Shown here piece by piece: positions 22,183 to 36,699 of a stretch of DNA of 64,000 nt. This DNA comes from Halictus rubicundus. Lineage: Eukaryota; Arthropoda; Insecta; Hymenoptera; Halictidae. A program made the translations under genes and the position numbers. Position 1 is the stretch's first letter; each line of letters starts with the position of its first letter. The DNA lies in assembly GCF_050948215.1 (NCBI RefSeq), contig NW_027488909.1:154919-218918 (forward strand). The letters are read 5' to 3'. The notes under the pieces are model-generated. The model saw nothing but the letters and a program-made list of their open reading frames with translations. It ran no database searches and was not told where the DNA came from.

Positions 22183-24734
22183 ATGATCTATCCTATCCTA
22201 TCGTCTATCCTATTCTCTATCCTATCCTATTCTTCTATCCTATCCTATCCTCTATCCTATCCTATCCTCTATCCTATCCTATCCTCTATCCTATCTTATC
22301 CTCTATCCTATCCTTTCCTGTATCCTATCCAATCCTGTATCCTATCCTGTCCTCTATCCTATCCTATCCTCTATCCTATCCTCTCCTCTATCCTATCCTA
22401 TCCTATCCTCTATCCTATCCTATCCTCTATCCTATCCTATCCTATCCTCTATCCTATCCTATCCTCTATCCTATCCTATCCTATCCTCTATCCTATCCTA
22501 TCCTCTATCCTATCCTATCCTCTATCCTATCCTATCCTCTATCCTATCCTCTATCCTATCCTATCCTCTATCCTATCCTATCCTCTATCCTATCCTATCC
22601 TCTATCCTATCCTATCCTCTATCCTATCAAATCCCCTATCTTATCCTCTATCCTATCCTGTCCTCTATCCTCTATCCTATCCTATCCTCTATCCTATCCT
22701 CTATCCTATCCTATCGTCTATCCTATCCTCTATCCTATCCTATCCTCTACCCTATCCTATCCTCTATCCTATCCTATCATCTATCCTCTATCCTATCCTA
22801 TCTTCTATCCTATCCTATCCTCTATCCTATCAAATCCCCTATCCTATCCTCTATCCTATCCTATCATCTATCCTCTATCCTATCCAATCCTCTATCCTAT
22901 CCTATCCTCTATCCTATCAAATCCCCTATCCTGTCCTCTGTCCTATCCTATCCTCTATCCTATCCTATCCTCTATCCTATCCTATCCTCTATCCTATCCT
23001 ATCCTCTATCCTATCCTATCCTCTATCCTATCCTATCCTCTATCCTATCCTATCCTCTATCCTATCCTATCCTCTATCCTATCCTATCTTCTATCCTATC
23101 CTATCCTCTATCCTATCAAATCCCCTACCCTATCCTCTGTCCTATCCTATCCTCTATCCTATCCTATCCTCTATCCTATCCTATCCTCTATCCTCTATCC
23201 TATACTATCCTCTATCCTATCCTATCCTCAATCCTATCCTTTCCTGTATCCTATCCAATCCTGTATCCTATCCTGGCCTCTATACTATCCTATCCTCTAT
23301 CCTATCCTATACTCTATTCTATCTTATCCTCTATCCTATCCTATGATCTATCCTATCCTATCGTCTATCCTATTCTCTATCCTATCCTATTCTTCTATCC
23401 TATCCTATCCTCTATCCTATCCTTTCCTGTATCCTATCCAATCCTGTATCCTATCCTATCCTCTATCCTATCCTATCTTCTATCCTATCCTATCCTCTAT
23501 CCTATCCTATCCTCTATCCTATCCTGTCCTCTATCCTATCCTATCCTCTATCCTATCCTATCCTCTATCCTCTATCCTATCCTATCCTCTATCCTATCCT
23601 ATCCTCTATCCTATCCTATCTTCTATCCTATCCTATCCTCTATCCTATCCTATCCTCTATCCTATCCTATCCTCTATCCTATCCTATCCTCTATCCTATC
23701 CTATCTTCTATCCTATCCTATCCTCTATCCTATCAAATCCCCTATCCTATCCTCTATCCTATCCTATCATCTATACTCTATCCTATCCAATCCTCTATCC
23801 TATCCTATCCTCTATCCTATCAAATCCCCTATCCTATCCTCTGTCCTATCCTATCCTCTATCCTATCGTAACCTCTATCCTATCCTATCTTCTATCCTAT
23901 CCTATCGTCTATCCTATCCTCTATCCTATCCTATCCTCTATCCTCCATCCTATCCTATCCTCAAACCTATCCTTTCCTGTATCCTATCCAATCCTGTATC
24001 CTATCCTATCCTCTATCCTATCCTATCTTCTATCCTATCCTATCCTCTATCCTATCCTATCCTCTATCCTATCCTATCTTCTATCCTATCCTATCCTCTA
24101 TCCTATCCTATCCCCTATCCTATCCTCTATCCTATCCTATCATCTATCCTCTATCCTATCCTATCTTCTATCCTATCCTATCCTCTATCCTATCAAATCC
24201 CCTATCCTATCCTCTATCCTATCCTATCATCTATCCTCTATCCTATCCAATCCTCTATCCTATCCTATCCTCTATCCTATCAAATCCCCTATCCTGTCCT
24301 CTGTCCTATCCTATCCTCTATCCTATCCTATCCTCTATCCTATCCTATCCTCTATCCTATCCTATCCTCTATCCTATCCTATCCTCTATCCTATCCTATC
24401 CTCTATCCTATCCTATCCTCTATCCTATCCTATCGTCTATCCTATCCTCTATCCTATCCTATCCTCTATCCTATCCTATCTTCTATCCTATCCTATCCTC
24501 TATCCTATCAAATCCCCTACCCTATCCTCTGTCCTATCCTATCCTCTATCCTATCCTATCCTCTATCCTATCCTATCCTCTATCCTCTATCCTATACTAT
24601 CCTCTATCCTATCCTATCCTCAATCCTATCCTTTCCTGTATCCTATCCAATCCTGTATCCTATCCTGGCCTCTATACTATCCTATCCTCTATCCTATCCT
24701 ATCCTCTATTCTATCTTATCCTCTATCCTATCCT
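22183..24734 (+). repeat. 2552-bp higher-order repeat, copy 1
   Basis: The copy starts at a distinctive ATGATCTATCC variant. Markers here recur 2552 bp downstream with no net indel: 22183 to 24735, 23343 to 25895, and TCGTAACC at 23866 to 26418. Translated frames of the two copies look identical over hundreds of residues. Confidence 0.9.
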
Positions 24735-27286
24735 ATGATCTATCCTATCCTATCGTCTATCCTATTCTCTATCCTATCCTATTCTTCTATCCTATCCTAT
24801 CCTCTATCCTATCCTATCCTCTATCCTATCCTATCCTCTATCCTATCTTATCCTCTATCCTATCCTTTCCTGTATCCTATCCAATCCTGTATCCTATCCT
24901 GTCCTCTATCCTATCCTATCCTCTATCCTATCCTCTCCTCTATCCTATCCTATCCTATCCTCTATCCTATCCTATCCTCTATCCTATCCTATCCTATCCT
25001 CTATCCTATCCTATCCTCTATCCTATCCTATCCTATCCTCTATCCTATCCTATCCTCTATCCTATCCTATCCTCTATCCTATCCTATCCTCTATCCTATC
25101 CTCTATCCTATCCTATCCTCTATCCTATCCTATCCTCTATCCTATCCTATCCTCTATCCTATCCTATCCTCTATCCTATCAAATCCCCTATCTTATCCTC
25201 TATCCTATCCTGTCCTCTATCCTCTATCCTATCCTATCCTCTATCCTATCCTCTATCCTATCCTATCGTCTATCCTATCCTCTATCCTATCCTATCCTCT
25301 ACCCTATCCTATCCTCTATCCTATCCTATCATCTATCCTCTATCCTATCCTATCTTCTATCCTATCCTATCCTCTATCCTATCAAATCCCCTATCCTATC
25401 CTCTATCCTATCCTATCATCTATCCTCTATCCTATCCAATCCTCTATCCTATCCTATCCTCTATCCTATCAAATCCCCTATCCTGTCCTCTGTCCTATCC
25501 TATCCTCTATCCTATCCTATCCTCTATCCTATCCTATCCTCTATCCTATCCTATCCTCTATCCTATCCTATCCTCTATCCTATCCTATCCTCTATCCTAT
25601 CCTATCCTCTATCCTATCCTATCCTCTATCCTATCCTATCTTCTATCCTATCCTATCCTCTATCCTATCAAATCCCCTACCCTATCCTCTGTCCTATCCT
25701 ATCCTCTATCCTATCCTATCCTCTATCCTATCCTATCCTCTATCCTCTATCCTATACTATCCTCTATCCTATCCTATCCTCAATCCTATCCTTTCCTGTA
25801 TCCTATCCAATCCTGTATCCTATCCTGGCCTCTATACTATCCTATCCTCTATCCTATCCTATACTCTATTCTATCTTATCCTCTATCCTATCCTATGATC
25901 TATCCTATCCTATCGTCTATCCTATTCTCTATCCTATCCTATTCTTCTATCCTATCCTATCCTCTATCCTATCCTTTCCTGTATCCTATCCAATCCTGTA
26001 TCCTATCCTATCCTCTATCCTATCCTATCTTCTATCCTATCCTATCCTCTATCCTATCCTATCCTCTATCCTATCCTGTCCTCTATCCTATCCTATCCTC
26101 TATCCTATCCTATCCTCTATCCTCTATCCTATCCTATCCTCTATCCTATCCTATCCTCTATCCTATCCTATCTTCTATCCTATCCTATCCTCTATCCTAT
26201 CCTATCCTCTATCCTATCCTATCCTCTATCCTATCCTATCCTCTATCCTATCCTATCTTCTATCCTATCCTATCCTCTATCCTATCAAATCCCCTATCCT
26301 ATCCTCTATCCTATCCTATCATCTATACTCTATCCTATCCAATCCTCTATCCTATCCTATCCTCTATCCTATCAAATCCCCTATCCTATCCTCTGTCCTA
26401 TCCTATCCTCTATCCTATCGTAACCTCTATCCTATCCTATCTTCTATCCTATCCTATCGTCTATCCTATCCTCTATCCTATCCTATCCTCTATCCTCCAT
26501 CCTATCCTATCCTCAAACCTATCCTTTCCTGTATCCTATCCAATCCTGTATCCTATCCTATCCTCTATCCTATCCTATCTTCTATCCTATCCTATCCTCT
26601 ATCCTATCCTATCCTCTATCCTATCCTATCTTCTATCCTATCCTATCCTCTATCCTATCCTATCCCCTATCCTATCCTCTATCCTATCCTATCATCTATC
26701 CTCTATCCTATCCTATCTTCTATCCTATCCTATCCTCTATCCTATCAAATCCCCTATCCTATCCTCTATCCTATCCTATCATCTATCCTCTATCCTATCC
26801 AATCCTCTATCCTATCCTATCCTCTATCCTATCAAATCCCCTATCCTGTCCTCTGTCCTATCCTATCCTCTATCCTATCCTATCCTCTATCCTATCCTAT
26901 CCTCTATCCTATCCTATCCTCTATCCTATCCTATCCTCTATCCTATCCTATCCTCTATCCTATCCTATCCTCTATCCTATCCTATCGTCTATCCTATCCT
27001 CTATCCTATCCTATCCTCTATCCTATCCTATCTTCTATCCTATCCTATCCTCTATCCTATCAAATCCCCTACCCTATCCTCTGTCCTATCCTATCCTCTA
27101 TCCTATCCTATCCTCTATCCTATCCTATCCTCTATCCTCTATCCTATACTATCCTCTATCCTATCCTATCCTCAATCCTATCCTTTCCTGTATCCTATCC
27201 AATCCTGTATCCTATCCTGGCCTCTATACTATCCTATCCTCTATCCTATCCTATCCTCTATTCTATCTTATCCTCTATCCTATCCT
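24735..27286 (+). repeat. 2552-bp higher-order repeat, copy 2
   Basis: Head-to-tail partner of the preceding copy, with the same internal markers at an exact 2552-bp offset. The ATGATC marker recurs at 27287 and again at 27667, so a third, rearranged copy begins here and is soon truncated. Confidence 0.9.
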
Positions 27287-30200
27287 ATGATCTATCCTAT
27301 CCTATCGTCTATCCTATTCTCTATCCTATCCTATTCTTCTATCCTATCCTATCCTCTATCCTATCCTATCCTCTATCCTATCCTATCCTCTATCCTATCT
27401 TATCCTCTATCCTATCCTTTCCTGTATCCTATCCAATCCTGTATCCTATCCTGTCCTCTATCCTATCCTATCCTCTATCCTATCCTCTCCTCTATCCTAT
27501 CCTATCCTATCCTCTATCCTATCCTATCCTCTATCCTATCCTATCCTATCCTCTATCCTATCCTATCCTCTATCCTATCCTATCCTATCCTCTATCCTAT
27601 CCTATCCTCTATCCTATCCTATCCTCTATCCTATCCTCTATCCTATCCTATCCTCTATCCTATCCTATGATCTATCCTATCCTATCGTCTATCCTATTCT
27701 CTATCCTATCCTATTCTTCTATCCTATCCTATCCTCTATCCTATCCTATCCTCTATCCTATCCTATCCTCTATCCTATCTTATCCTCTATCCTATCCTTT
27801 CCTGTATCCTATCCAATCCTGTATCCTATCCTGTCCTCTATCCTATCCTATCCTCTATCCTATCCTATCCTCTATCCTATCCTATCCTATCCTCTATCCT
27901 ATCCTATCCTCTATCCTATCCTATCCTATCCTCTATCCTATCCTATCCTCTATCCTATCCTATCCACTATCCTATCCTATCCTATCCTCTATCCTATCCT
28001 ATCCTCTATCCTATCCTATCCTCTATCCTATCCTCTATCCTATCCTATCCTCTATCCTATCCTATCCTCTATCCTATCAAATCCCCTATCTTATCCTCTA
28101 TCCTATCCTGTCCTCTATCCTCTATCCTATCCTATCCTCTATCCTATCCTCTATCCTATCCTATCGTCTATCCTATCCTCTATCCTATCCTATCCTCTAC
28201 CCTATCCTATCCTCCATCCTATCCTATCCTCAATCCTATCCTATCCTCTATCCTATCCTATCCTCTATCCTATCCTATCTTTTATCCTACCTTATCATCT
28301 ATCCTATCAAATCCCCTATCCTATCCTCTATCCTATCCCTATCCTCTATCCTATCCTATCCTCTATCCTATCCTATCCTCTATCCTATCCTATCCTCTAT
28401 CCTATCCTATCCTCCATCCTATCCTATCCTCAATCCTATCCTTTCCTGTATCCTATCCAATCCTGTATCCTATTCTGTCCTCTATCCTATCCTATCCTCT
28501 ATCCTATCCTATCCTCTATCCTATCCTATCTTCTATCCTATCCTATCCTCTATCCTATCCTATCCTCTATCCTATCCTATCCTCTATCCTATCCTATCCT
28601 CTATCCTATCGTAACCTCTATCCTATCCTATCCTCTATCCTATCCTATCGTCTATCCTATCCTCTATCCTATCCTATCCTCTATCCTATCCTATCCTCTA
28701 TCCTATCCTATCTTCTATCCTATCCTATCCTCTATCCTATCAAATCCCCTACCCCATCCTCTGTCCTATCCTATCCTCTATCCTATCTTATCCTCTATCC
28801 TCTATCCTATCCTATCCTCTATCCTCTATCCTATCCTATCCTCTATCCTCTATCCTATCCTCTATCCTATCCTATCGTCTATCCTATCCTCTATCCTATC
28901 CTATCCTCTATCCTATCCTATCTTCTATCCTATCCTATCCTCTATCCTCTATCCTATCCTATCCTCTATCCTCTATCCTATCCTATCCTCTGTCCTATCC
29001 TATCGTCTATCCTATCCTCTATCCTATCCTATCCTCTATCCTATCCTATCCTCCATCCTATCCTATCCTCAATCCTATCCTTTCCTGTATCCTATCCAAT
29101 CCTGTATCCTATCCTGTTCTCTATCCTATCCTATCCTCTATCCTATCCTATCCTCTATCCTATCCTATTCTCTATACTATCCTATCCTCTATCCTATCCT
29201 ATCCTCTATCCTATCCTATCCTCTATCCTATCCTATCCTCTATCCTATCCTATCCTATCCTCTATTCTATCCTATCCTCCATCCTATCCTATCCTCAATC
29301 CTATCCTTTCCTGTATCCTATCCTATCCTATCTTCTATCCTATCCTATCCTCTATCCTATCAAATCCCCTACCCTATTCTCTGTCCAATCCTATCCTCTA
29401 TCCTATCCTATCCTCTATCCTATCCTATCCACTATCCAATCCTATCCTCTATCCTCTATCCTATCCTATCCTCTATCCTATCCTATCCTCTATCCTATCC
29501 TATCCTCTATCCTATCCTATCCTCTATCCTATCCTATCCTCTATCCTATCCTATCCTCTATCCTATCCTATCGTCTATCCTATCCTCTATCCTATCCTAT
29601 CCTCTATCCTATCCTATCTTCTATCCTATCCTATCCTCTATCCTCTATCCTATCCTATCCTCTATCCTCTATCCTATCCTCTATCCTATCCTATCGTTTA
29701 TCCTATCCTCTATCCTATCCTATCCTCTATCCTATCCTATCTTCTATCCTATCCTATCCTCTATCCTCTATCCTATCCTATCCTCTATCCTCTATCCTAT
29801 CCTATCCTCTGTCCTATCCTATCGTCTATCCTATCCTCTATCCTATCCTATCCTCTGTCCTATCCTATCCTCCATCCTATCCTATCCTCAATCCTATCCT
29901 TTCCTGTATCCTATCCAATCCTGTATCCTATCCTGTTCTCTATCCTATCCTATCCTCTATCCTATCCTATCCTCTATCCTATTCTATTCTCTATACTATC
30001 CTATCCTCTATCCTATCCTATCCTCTATCCTATCCTATCCTCTATCCTATCCTATCCTCTATCCTATCCTATCCTATCCTCTATCCTATCCTATCCTCCA
30101 TCCTATCCTATCCTCAATCCTATCCTTTCCTGTATCCTATCCTATCCTATCTTCTATCCTATCCTATCCTCTATCCTATCAAATCCCCTACCCTATTCTC

Positions 30201-31869
30201 TGTCCAATCCTATCCTCTATCCTATCCTATCCTCTATCCTCTCCTATCCTCTATCCTATCCTATCCTCTATCCTATCCTATCCTATCCTCTATCCTATCC
30301 TATCCTCTATCCTATCCTATCTTCTATCCTATCCTATCCTCTATCCTATCCTATCCTCTATCCTCTATCCTATCCTATCCTCTGTCCTATCCTATCGTCT
30401 ATCCTATCCTCTATCCTATTCTATCCTCTATCCTACCCTTTCCTGTATCCTATCGAATCCTGTATCCTATCCTGTCCTCTATGCTATCCTATCCTCTATC
30501 CTATCCTATCCTCTATCCTATCCTATCCTCTATCCTATCCTATTCTCTATCCTACCCTATCCTCTATCCTATCCTATCTTCTACCCTATCCTATCCTCTA
30601 TCCTATCAAATCCCCTATCCTATCCTCTATCCTCTATCCTATCCTATCATCTATCCTCTATCCTATCCTATCGTCTATCCTATCCTCTATCCTATCCTAT
30701 CCTCTATCCTATCCTATCTTCTATCCTATCCTATCCTCTATCCTATCAAATCCCCTATCCTATCCTCTATCCTCTATCCTATCCTATCATCTATCCTCTA
30801 TCCTATCCTATCGTCTATCCTATCCTCTATCCTATCCTATCCTCTATCCTATCCTATACTCCATCCTATCCTATCCTCAATCCTACCCTTTCCTGTATCC
30901 TATCGAATCCTGTATCCTATCCTGTCCTCTATCCTATCCTATCCTCTATCCTATCCTATCCTCTATCCTATCCTATCTTCTATCCTATCCTATCCTCTAT
31001 CCTATCCTATCTTTTATCCTACCTTATCATCTATCCTATCAAATCCCCTATCCTATCCTCTATCCTATCCTATCCTCTATCCTATCCTATCTTCTATCCT
31101 ATCCTATCCTCTGTCCTATCAAATCCCCTATCCTATCCTCTCTCCTATCCTATCCTCTATCCTATCCTATCTTCTATCCTATCCTATCCTCTATCCTGTC
31201 CTATCCTCTATCCTATCCTATCCTCTATCCTATCCTATCCTCTATCCTATCCTATCTCCTATCCTATCCTATCCTCTATCCTATCAAATCCCCTATCCTA
31301 TCCTCTATCCTCTATCCTATCCTATCATATCCTCTATCCTATAATATCCTCTATCCTATCCTATCCTCCATCCAATCCTCTATCCTATCCTATCCTCTAT
31401 CCTATCCTATCCTCTATCCTATCTTATCCTCTATCCTATCCTATCTTCTATCCTATCCTATCCTCTATCCTATCAAATCCCCTACCCTATCCTCTGTCCT
31501 ATCCTATCCTCTATCCTATCCTATCCTCTATCCTATCCTATCCTCTATCCTATCCTATCTTCTATCCTATCCTATCCTTTATCCTATCAAATCCCCTACC
31601 CTATCCTATCCTCTATCCTATCAAATCCCCTACCCTATCCTCTGTCCTATCCTATCCTCTATCCTATCTTATCCTCTATCCTATCCTATCCTCTATCCTA
31701 TCCTATCCTCTATCCTATCAAATCGCCTATCCTATCCTCTATCCTATCCTATCCTCTATCCTATCATATACTCTATTCTATAATATCCTCTATCCTATTC
31801 TATCCTCCATCCAATCCTCTATCCTATCCTATCCTCTATCCTATCCTTTCCTGTATCCTATCCAATCCT

Positions 31870-33573
31870 GTGTCCTATCCTGTCGTCTATCCTATCCTAT
31901 CCTCCATCCTATCCTATCCTGTATCCTATCCTATCCTCTATCCTATCGTATCCTCTATCCTATCCTATCCTCTATCCTATCCTATCTTCTATCCTATCCT
32001 ATCCTCTATCCTGTCCTATACTCTATCCTATCCTATCCTCTATCCTATCCTATCCTCTATCCTATCCTATCTTCTATCCTATCCTATCCTCTATCCTATC
32101 AAATCCCCTATCCTATCCTCTATCCTCTATCCTATCCTATCATATCCTCTATCCTATAATATCCTCTATCCTATCCTATCCTCCATCCAATCCTCTATCC
32201 TATCCTATCCTCTATCCTATCCTATCCTCTATCCTATCCTATCTTCTATCGTATCCTATCCTTTATCCTATCAAATCCCCTACCCTATCCTATCCTCTAT
32301 CCTATCAAATCCCCTACCCTATCCTCTGTCCTATCCTATCCTCTATCCTATCCTATCCTAGAGGATAGGTCCTATCCTATCCTCTATCCTATCCTATCCT
32401 AGAGGATAGGTCCTATCCTATCCTCTATCCTATCTTATCCTCTATACTATCCTATCCTCTATCCTATCCTATCCTCTATCCTATCAAATCCCCTATCCTA
32501 TCCTCTATCCTATCCTATCCTCTATCCTATCATATCCTCTATCCTATAATATCCTCCATCCAATCCTCTATCCTATCCTATCCTCTATCCTATCCTTTCC
32601 TGTATCCTATCCAATCCTGTATCCTATCCTGTCGTCTATCCTATCCTATCCTCTATCCTATCCTACCTTTTATCCTACCTTATCATCTATCCTATCAAAT
32701 CCCCTATCCTATCCTCTATCCTATCCTATCCTCTATCCTATCCTATCTTCTATCCTATCCTATCCTCTGTCCTATCAAATCCCCTATCCTATCCTCTATC
32801 CTATCCTCTATCCTATCCTATCTTCTATCCTATCCTATCCTCTATCCTATCCTATCCTCTATCCTATCCTATCCTCTATCCTATCCTATCCTCTATCCTA
32901 TCCTATCTTCTATCCTATCCTATCCTCTATCCTATCAAATCCCCTATCCTATCCTCTATCCTCTATCCTATCCTATCATCTATCCTCTATCCTATCCTAT
33001 CGTCTATCCTATCCTCTATCCTATCCTATCCTCTATCCTATCCTATCCTCCATCCTATCCTATCCTCAATCCTACCCTTTCCTGTATCCTATCGAATCCG
33101 GTATCCTATCATATCCTCTATCCTATAATATCCTCTATCCTATCCTATCCTCCATCCAATCCTCTATCCTATCCTATCCTCTATCCTATCCTATCCTCTA
33201 TCCTATCTTATCCTCTATCCTATCCTATCTTCTATCCTATCCTATCCTCTATCCTATCAAATCCCCTACCCTATCCTCTGTCCTATCCTATCCTCTATCC
33301 TATCCTATCCTCTATCCTATCCTATCCTCTATCCTATCCTATCTTCTATCCTATCCTATCCTTTATCCTATCAAATCCCCTACCCTATCCTATCCTCTAT
33401 CCTATCAAATCCCCTACCCTATCCTCTGTCCTATCCTATCCTCTATCCTATCCTATCCTCTATCCTATCATATCCTCTATTCTATAATATCCTCTATCCT
33501 ATCCTATCCTCCATCCAATCCTCTATCCTATCCTATCCTCTATCCTATCCTTTCCTGTATCCTATCCAATCCT
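31870..33573 (+). repeat. 1704-bp higher-order repeat unit
   Basis: The GTGTCCTATCCTGTCGTC variant at 31870 recurs at 33574, and the micro-inversion at 32360 recurs at 34064, both at 1704 bp. The first copy has an extra 41-bp local duplication around the micro-inversion (32360 and 32401). Confidence 0.85.
32360..32369 (-). repeat. Micro-inversion of satellite (AGAGGATAGG), copies 1 and 2
   Basis: AGAGGATAGG, the reverse complement of CCTATCCTCT, interrupts the G-free strand at 32360-32369 and again at 32401-32410. With the preceding bases it makes an inverted repeat, CCTATCCT-AG-AGGATAGG. Confidence 0.9.
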
Positions 33574-34063
33574 GTGTCCTATCCTGTCGTCTATCCTATC
33601 CTATCCTCCATCCTATCCTATCCTGTATCCTATCCTATCCTCTATCCTATCGTATCCTCTATCCTATCCTATCCTCTATCCTATCCTATCTTCTATCCTA
33701 TCCTATCCTCTATCCTGTCCTATCCTCTATCCTATCCTATCCTCTATCCTATCCTATCCTCTATCCTATCCTATCTTCTATCCTATCCTATCCTCTATCC
33801 TATCAAATCCCCTATCCTATCCTCTATCCTCTATCCTATCCTATCATATCCTCTATCCTATAATATCCTCTATCCTATCCTATCCTCCATCCAATCCTCT
33901 ATCCTATCCTATCCTCTATCCTATCCTATCCTCTATCCTATCCTATCTTCTATCGTATCCTATCCTTTATCCTATCAAATCCCCTACCCTATCCTATCCT
34001 CTATCCTATCAAATCCCCTACCCTATCCTCTGTCCTATCCTATCCTCTATCCTATCCTATCCT

Positions 34064-34073
34064 AGAGGATAGG
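34064..34073 (-). repeat. Micro-inversion of satellite, copy 3
   Basis: Same AGAGGATAGG block and flanks as at 32360, displaced by the 1704-bp duplication. Confidence 0.9.
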
Positions 34074-36689
34074 TCCTATCCTATCCTCTATCCTATCTTA
34101 TCCTCTATACTATCCTATCCTCTATCCTATCCTATCCTCTATCCTATCAAATCCCCTATCCTATCCTCTATCCTATCCTATCCTCTATCCTATCATATCC
34201 TCTATCCTATAATATCCTCTATCCTATCCTATCCTCCATCCAATCCTCTATCCTATCCTATCCTCTATCCTATCCTTTCCTGTATCCTATCCAATCCTGT
34301 ATCCTATCCTGTCGTCTATCCTATCCTATCCTCTATCCTATCCTATCCTATCCTCTATCCTATCCTACCTTTTATCCTACCTTATCATCTATCCTATCAA
34401 ATCCCCTATCCTATCCTCTATCCTATCCTATCCTCTATCCTATCCTATCTTCTATCCTATCCTATCCTCTGTCCTATCAAATCCCCTATCCTATCCTCTA
34501 TCCTATCCTCTATCCTATCCTATCTTCTATCCTATCCTATCCTCTATCCTATCCTATCCTCTATCCTATCCTATCCTCTATCCTATCCTATCCTCTATCC
34601 TATCCTATCTTCTATCCTATCCTATCCTCTATCCTATCAAATCCCCTATCCTATCCTCTATCCTCTATCCTATCCTATCATCTATCCTCTATCCTATCCT
34701 ATCGTCTATCCTATCCTCTATCCTATCCTATCCTCTATCCTATCCTATCCTCCATCCTATCCTATCCTCAATCCTACCCTTTCCTGTATCCTATCGAATC
34801 CTGTATCCTATCCTGTCCTCTATCCTATCCTATCCTCTATCCTATCCTATCCTCTATCCTATCCTATCTTCTATCCTATCCTATCCTCTATCCTATCCTA
34901 TCTTTTATCCTACCTTATCATCTATCCTATCAAATCCCCTATCCTATCCTCTATCCTATCCTATCCTCTATCCTATCCTATCTTCTATCCTATCCTATCC
35001 TCTGTCCTATCAAATCCCCTATCCTATCCTCTATCCTATCCTATCCTCTATCCTATCCTATCTTCTATCCTATCCTATCCTCTATCCTGTCCTATCCTCT
35101 ATCCTATCCTATCCTCTATCCTATCCTATCCTCTATCCTATCCTATCTTTTATCCTACCTTATCATCTATCCTATCAAATCCCCTATCCTATCGTCTGTC
35201 CTATCCTATCCAATCCCCTATCCTATGCTCTATCCTATCCTACCCTCTATAATATCGTATACTCTATCATATCCTATCCTCTATCCTATAATATCATCTA
35301 TCCGTTCCTATTCTCTATACTAACGTATTCTCTATCCTATCCTCTCTCCTATACAGTATCCTACCCTATCATCTATCCTATCAAATCCCCTATCCTATCC
35401 TCTATCCTATCCTATCCTCTATCCTATCATATCCTCTATCCTATAATATCCTCTATCCTATCCTATCCTCCATCCAATCCTCTATCCTATCCTATCCTCT
35501 ATCCTATCCTATCCTCCATCCTATCCTATCCTCAATCCTATCCAATCCTGTATCCTATCCTGTCGTCTATCCTATCCTATCCTCTATCCTATCCTATCCT
35601 GTATCCTATCCTATCCTCTATCCTATCCTATCCTCTATCCTATCCTATCCTCTATCCTATCCTATCCTCTATCCTATCCTATCTTTTATCCTACCTTATC
35701 ATCTATCCTATCAAATCCCCTATCCTATCCTCTATCCTATCCTATCCTCTATCCTATCCTATCTTCTATCCTATCCTATCCTCTGTCCTATCAAATCCCC
35801 TATCCTATCCTCTATCCTATCCTATCCTCTATCCTATCGTATCTTCTATCCTATCCTATCCTCTATCCTATCCTATCCTCTATCCTATCCTATCCTCTAT
35901 CCTATCCTATCCTCTATCCTATCCTATCCTCTATCCTATCCTATCTTCTATCCTATCCTATCCTCTTTCCGATCCTACCCTCTATCCTATCCTATCCTCT
36001 ATCCTATCCTATCCTCTATCCTATCCTCTATCCTATCCTATCCTCTATCCTATCAAATCCCCTACCCTATCCTCTGTCCTATCCTAGCCTCTATCCTATC
36101 CTATCGTCTATCCTATCCTATCCTCTATCCTATCCTATCCTCTATCCTATCAAATCCTCTATCCTCTATCCTATCCTATCCTCTATACTATCCTATCCTC
36201 TATCCTATCCTATCTTCTATCCTATCCTATACTCTATCCTATCCTATCCTCCATCCTATCCTATCCTCAAACCTATCCTTTCCTGTATCCTATCCTATCT
36301 TCTATCCTATCCTATCCTCTATCCTATCGTATCCCCTATCCTATCCTCTATCCTATCCTATCATCTATCCTCTATCCTATCCTATCTTCTATCCTATCCT
36401 ATCCTCTATCCTATCAAATCCCCTATCCTATCCAATCCTCTATCCTATCCTATCCTCTATCCTATCCTATCCTCTATCCTATCCTGTCCTCTATCCTATC
36501 CTATCCTCTATCCTATCCTATCCTCTATCCTATCCTATCCTCTATCCTATCCTATCCTCTATCCTATCCTATCTTCTATCGTATCCTATCCTTTATCCTA
36601 TCAAATCCCCTACCCTATCCTATCCTCTATCCTATCAAATCCCCTACCCTATCCTCTGTCCTATCCTATCCTCTATCCTATCCTATCCT
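34064..36689 (+). repeat. 2626-bp higher-order repeat, copy 1
   Basis: Four independent markers recur at exactly 2626 bp: the micro-inversion (34064/36690), the AT-rich CTCTATAATATCG segment (35245/37871), TCCTCTTTCC (35961/38587) and TAGCCT (36085/38711). Similarity extends some 100 bp further upstream (33945/36571). Confidence 0.9.
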
Positions 36690-36699
36690 AGAGGATAGG
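36690..36699 (-). repeat. Micro-inversion of satellite, copy 4
   Basis: Same block, displaced 2626 bp from copy 3. Confidence 0.9.

Noticed and set aside
15816..34065. Many long plus-strand frames beginning MIYPILSS or MSYPVVYP
   Set aside because: These are 17-residue cycles of the 17-bp satellite; their similarity reflects DNA duplications, not protein families.
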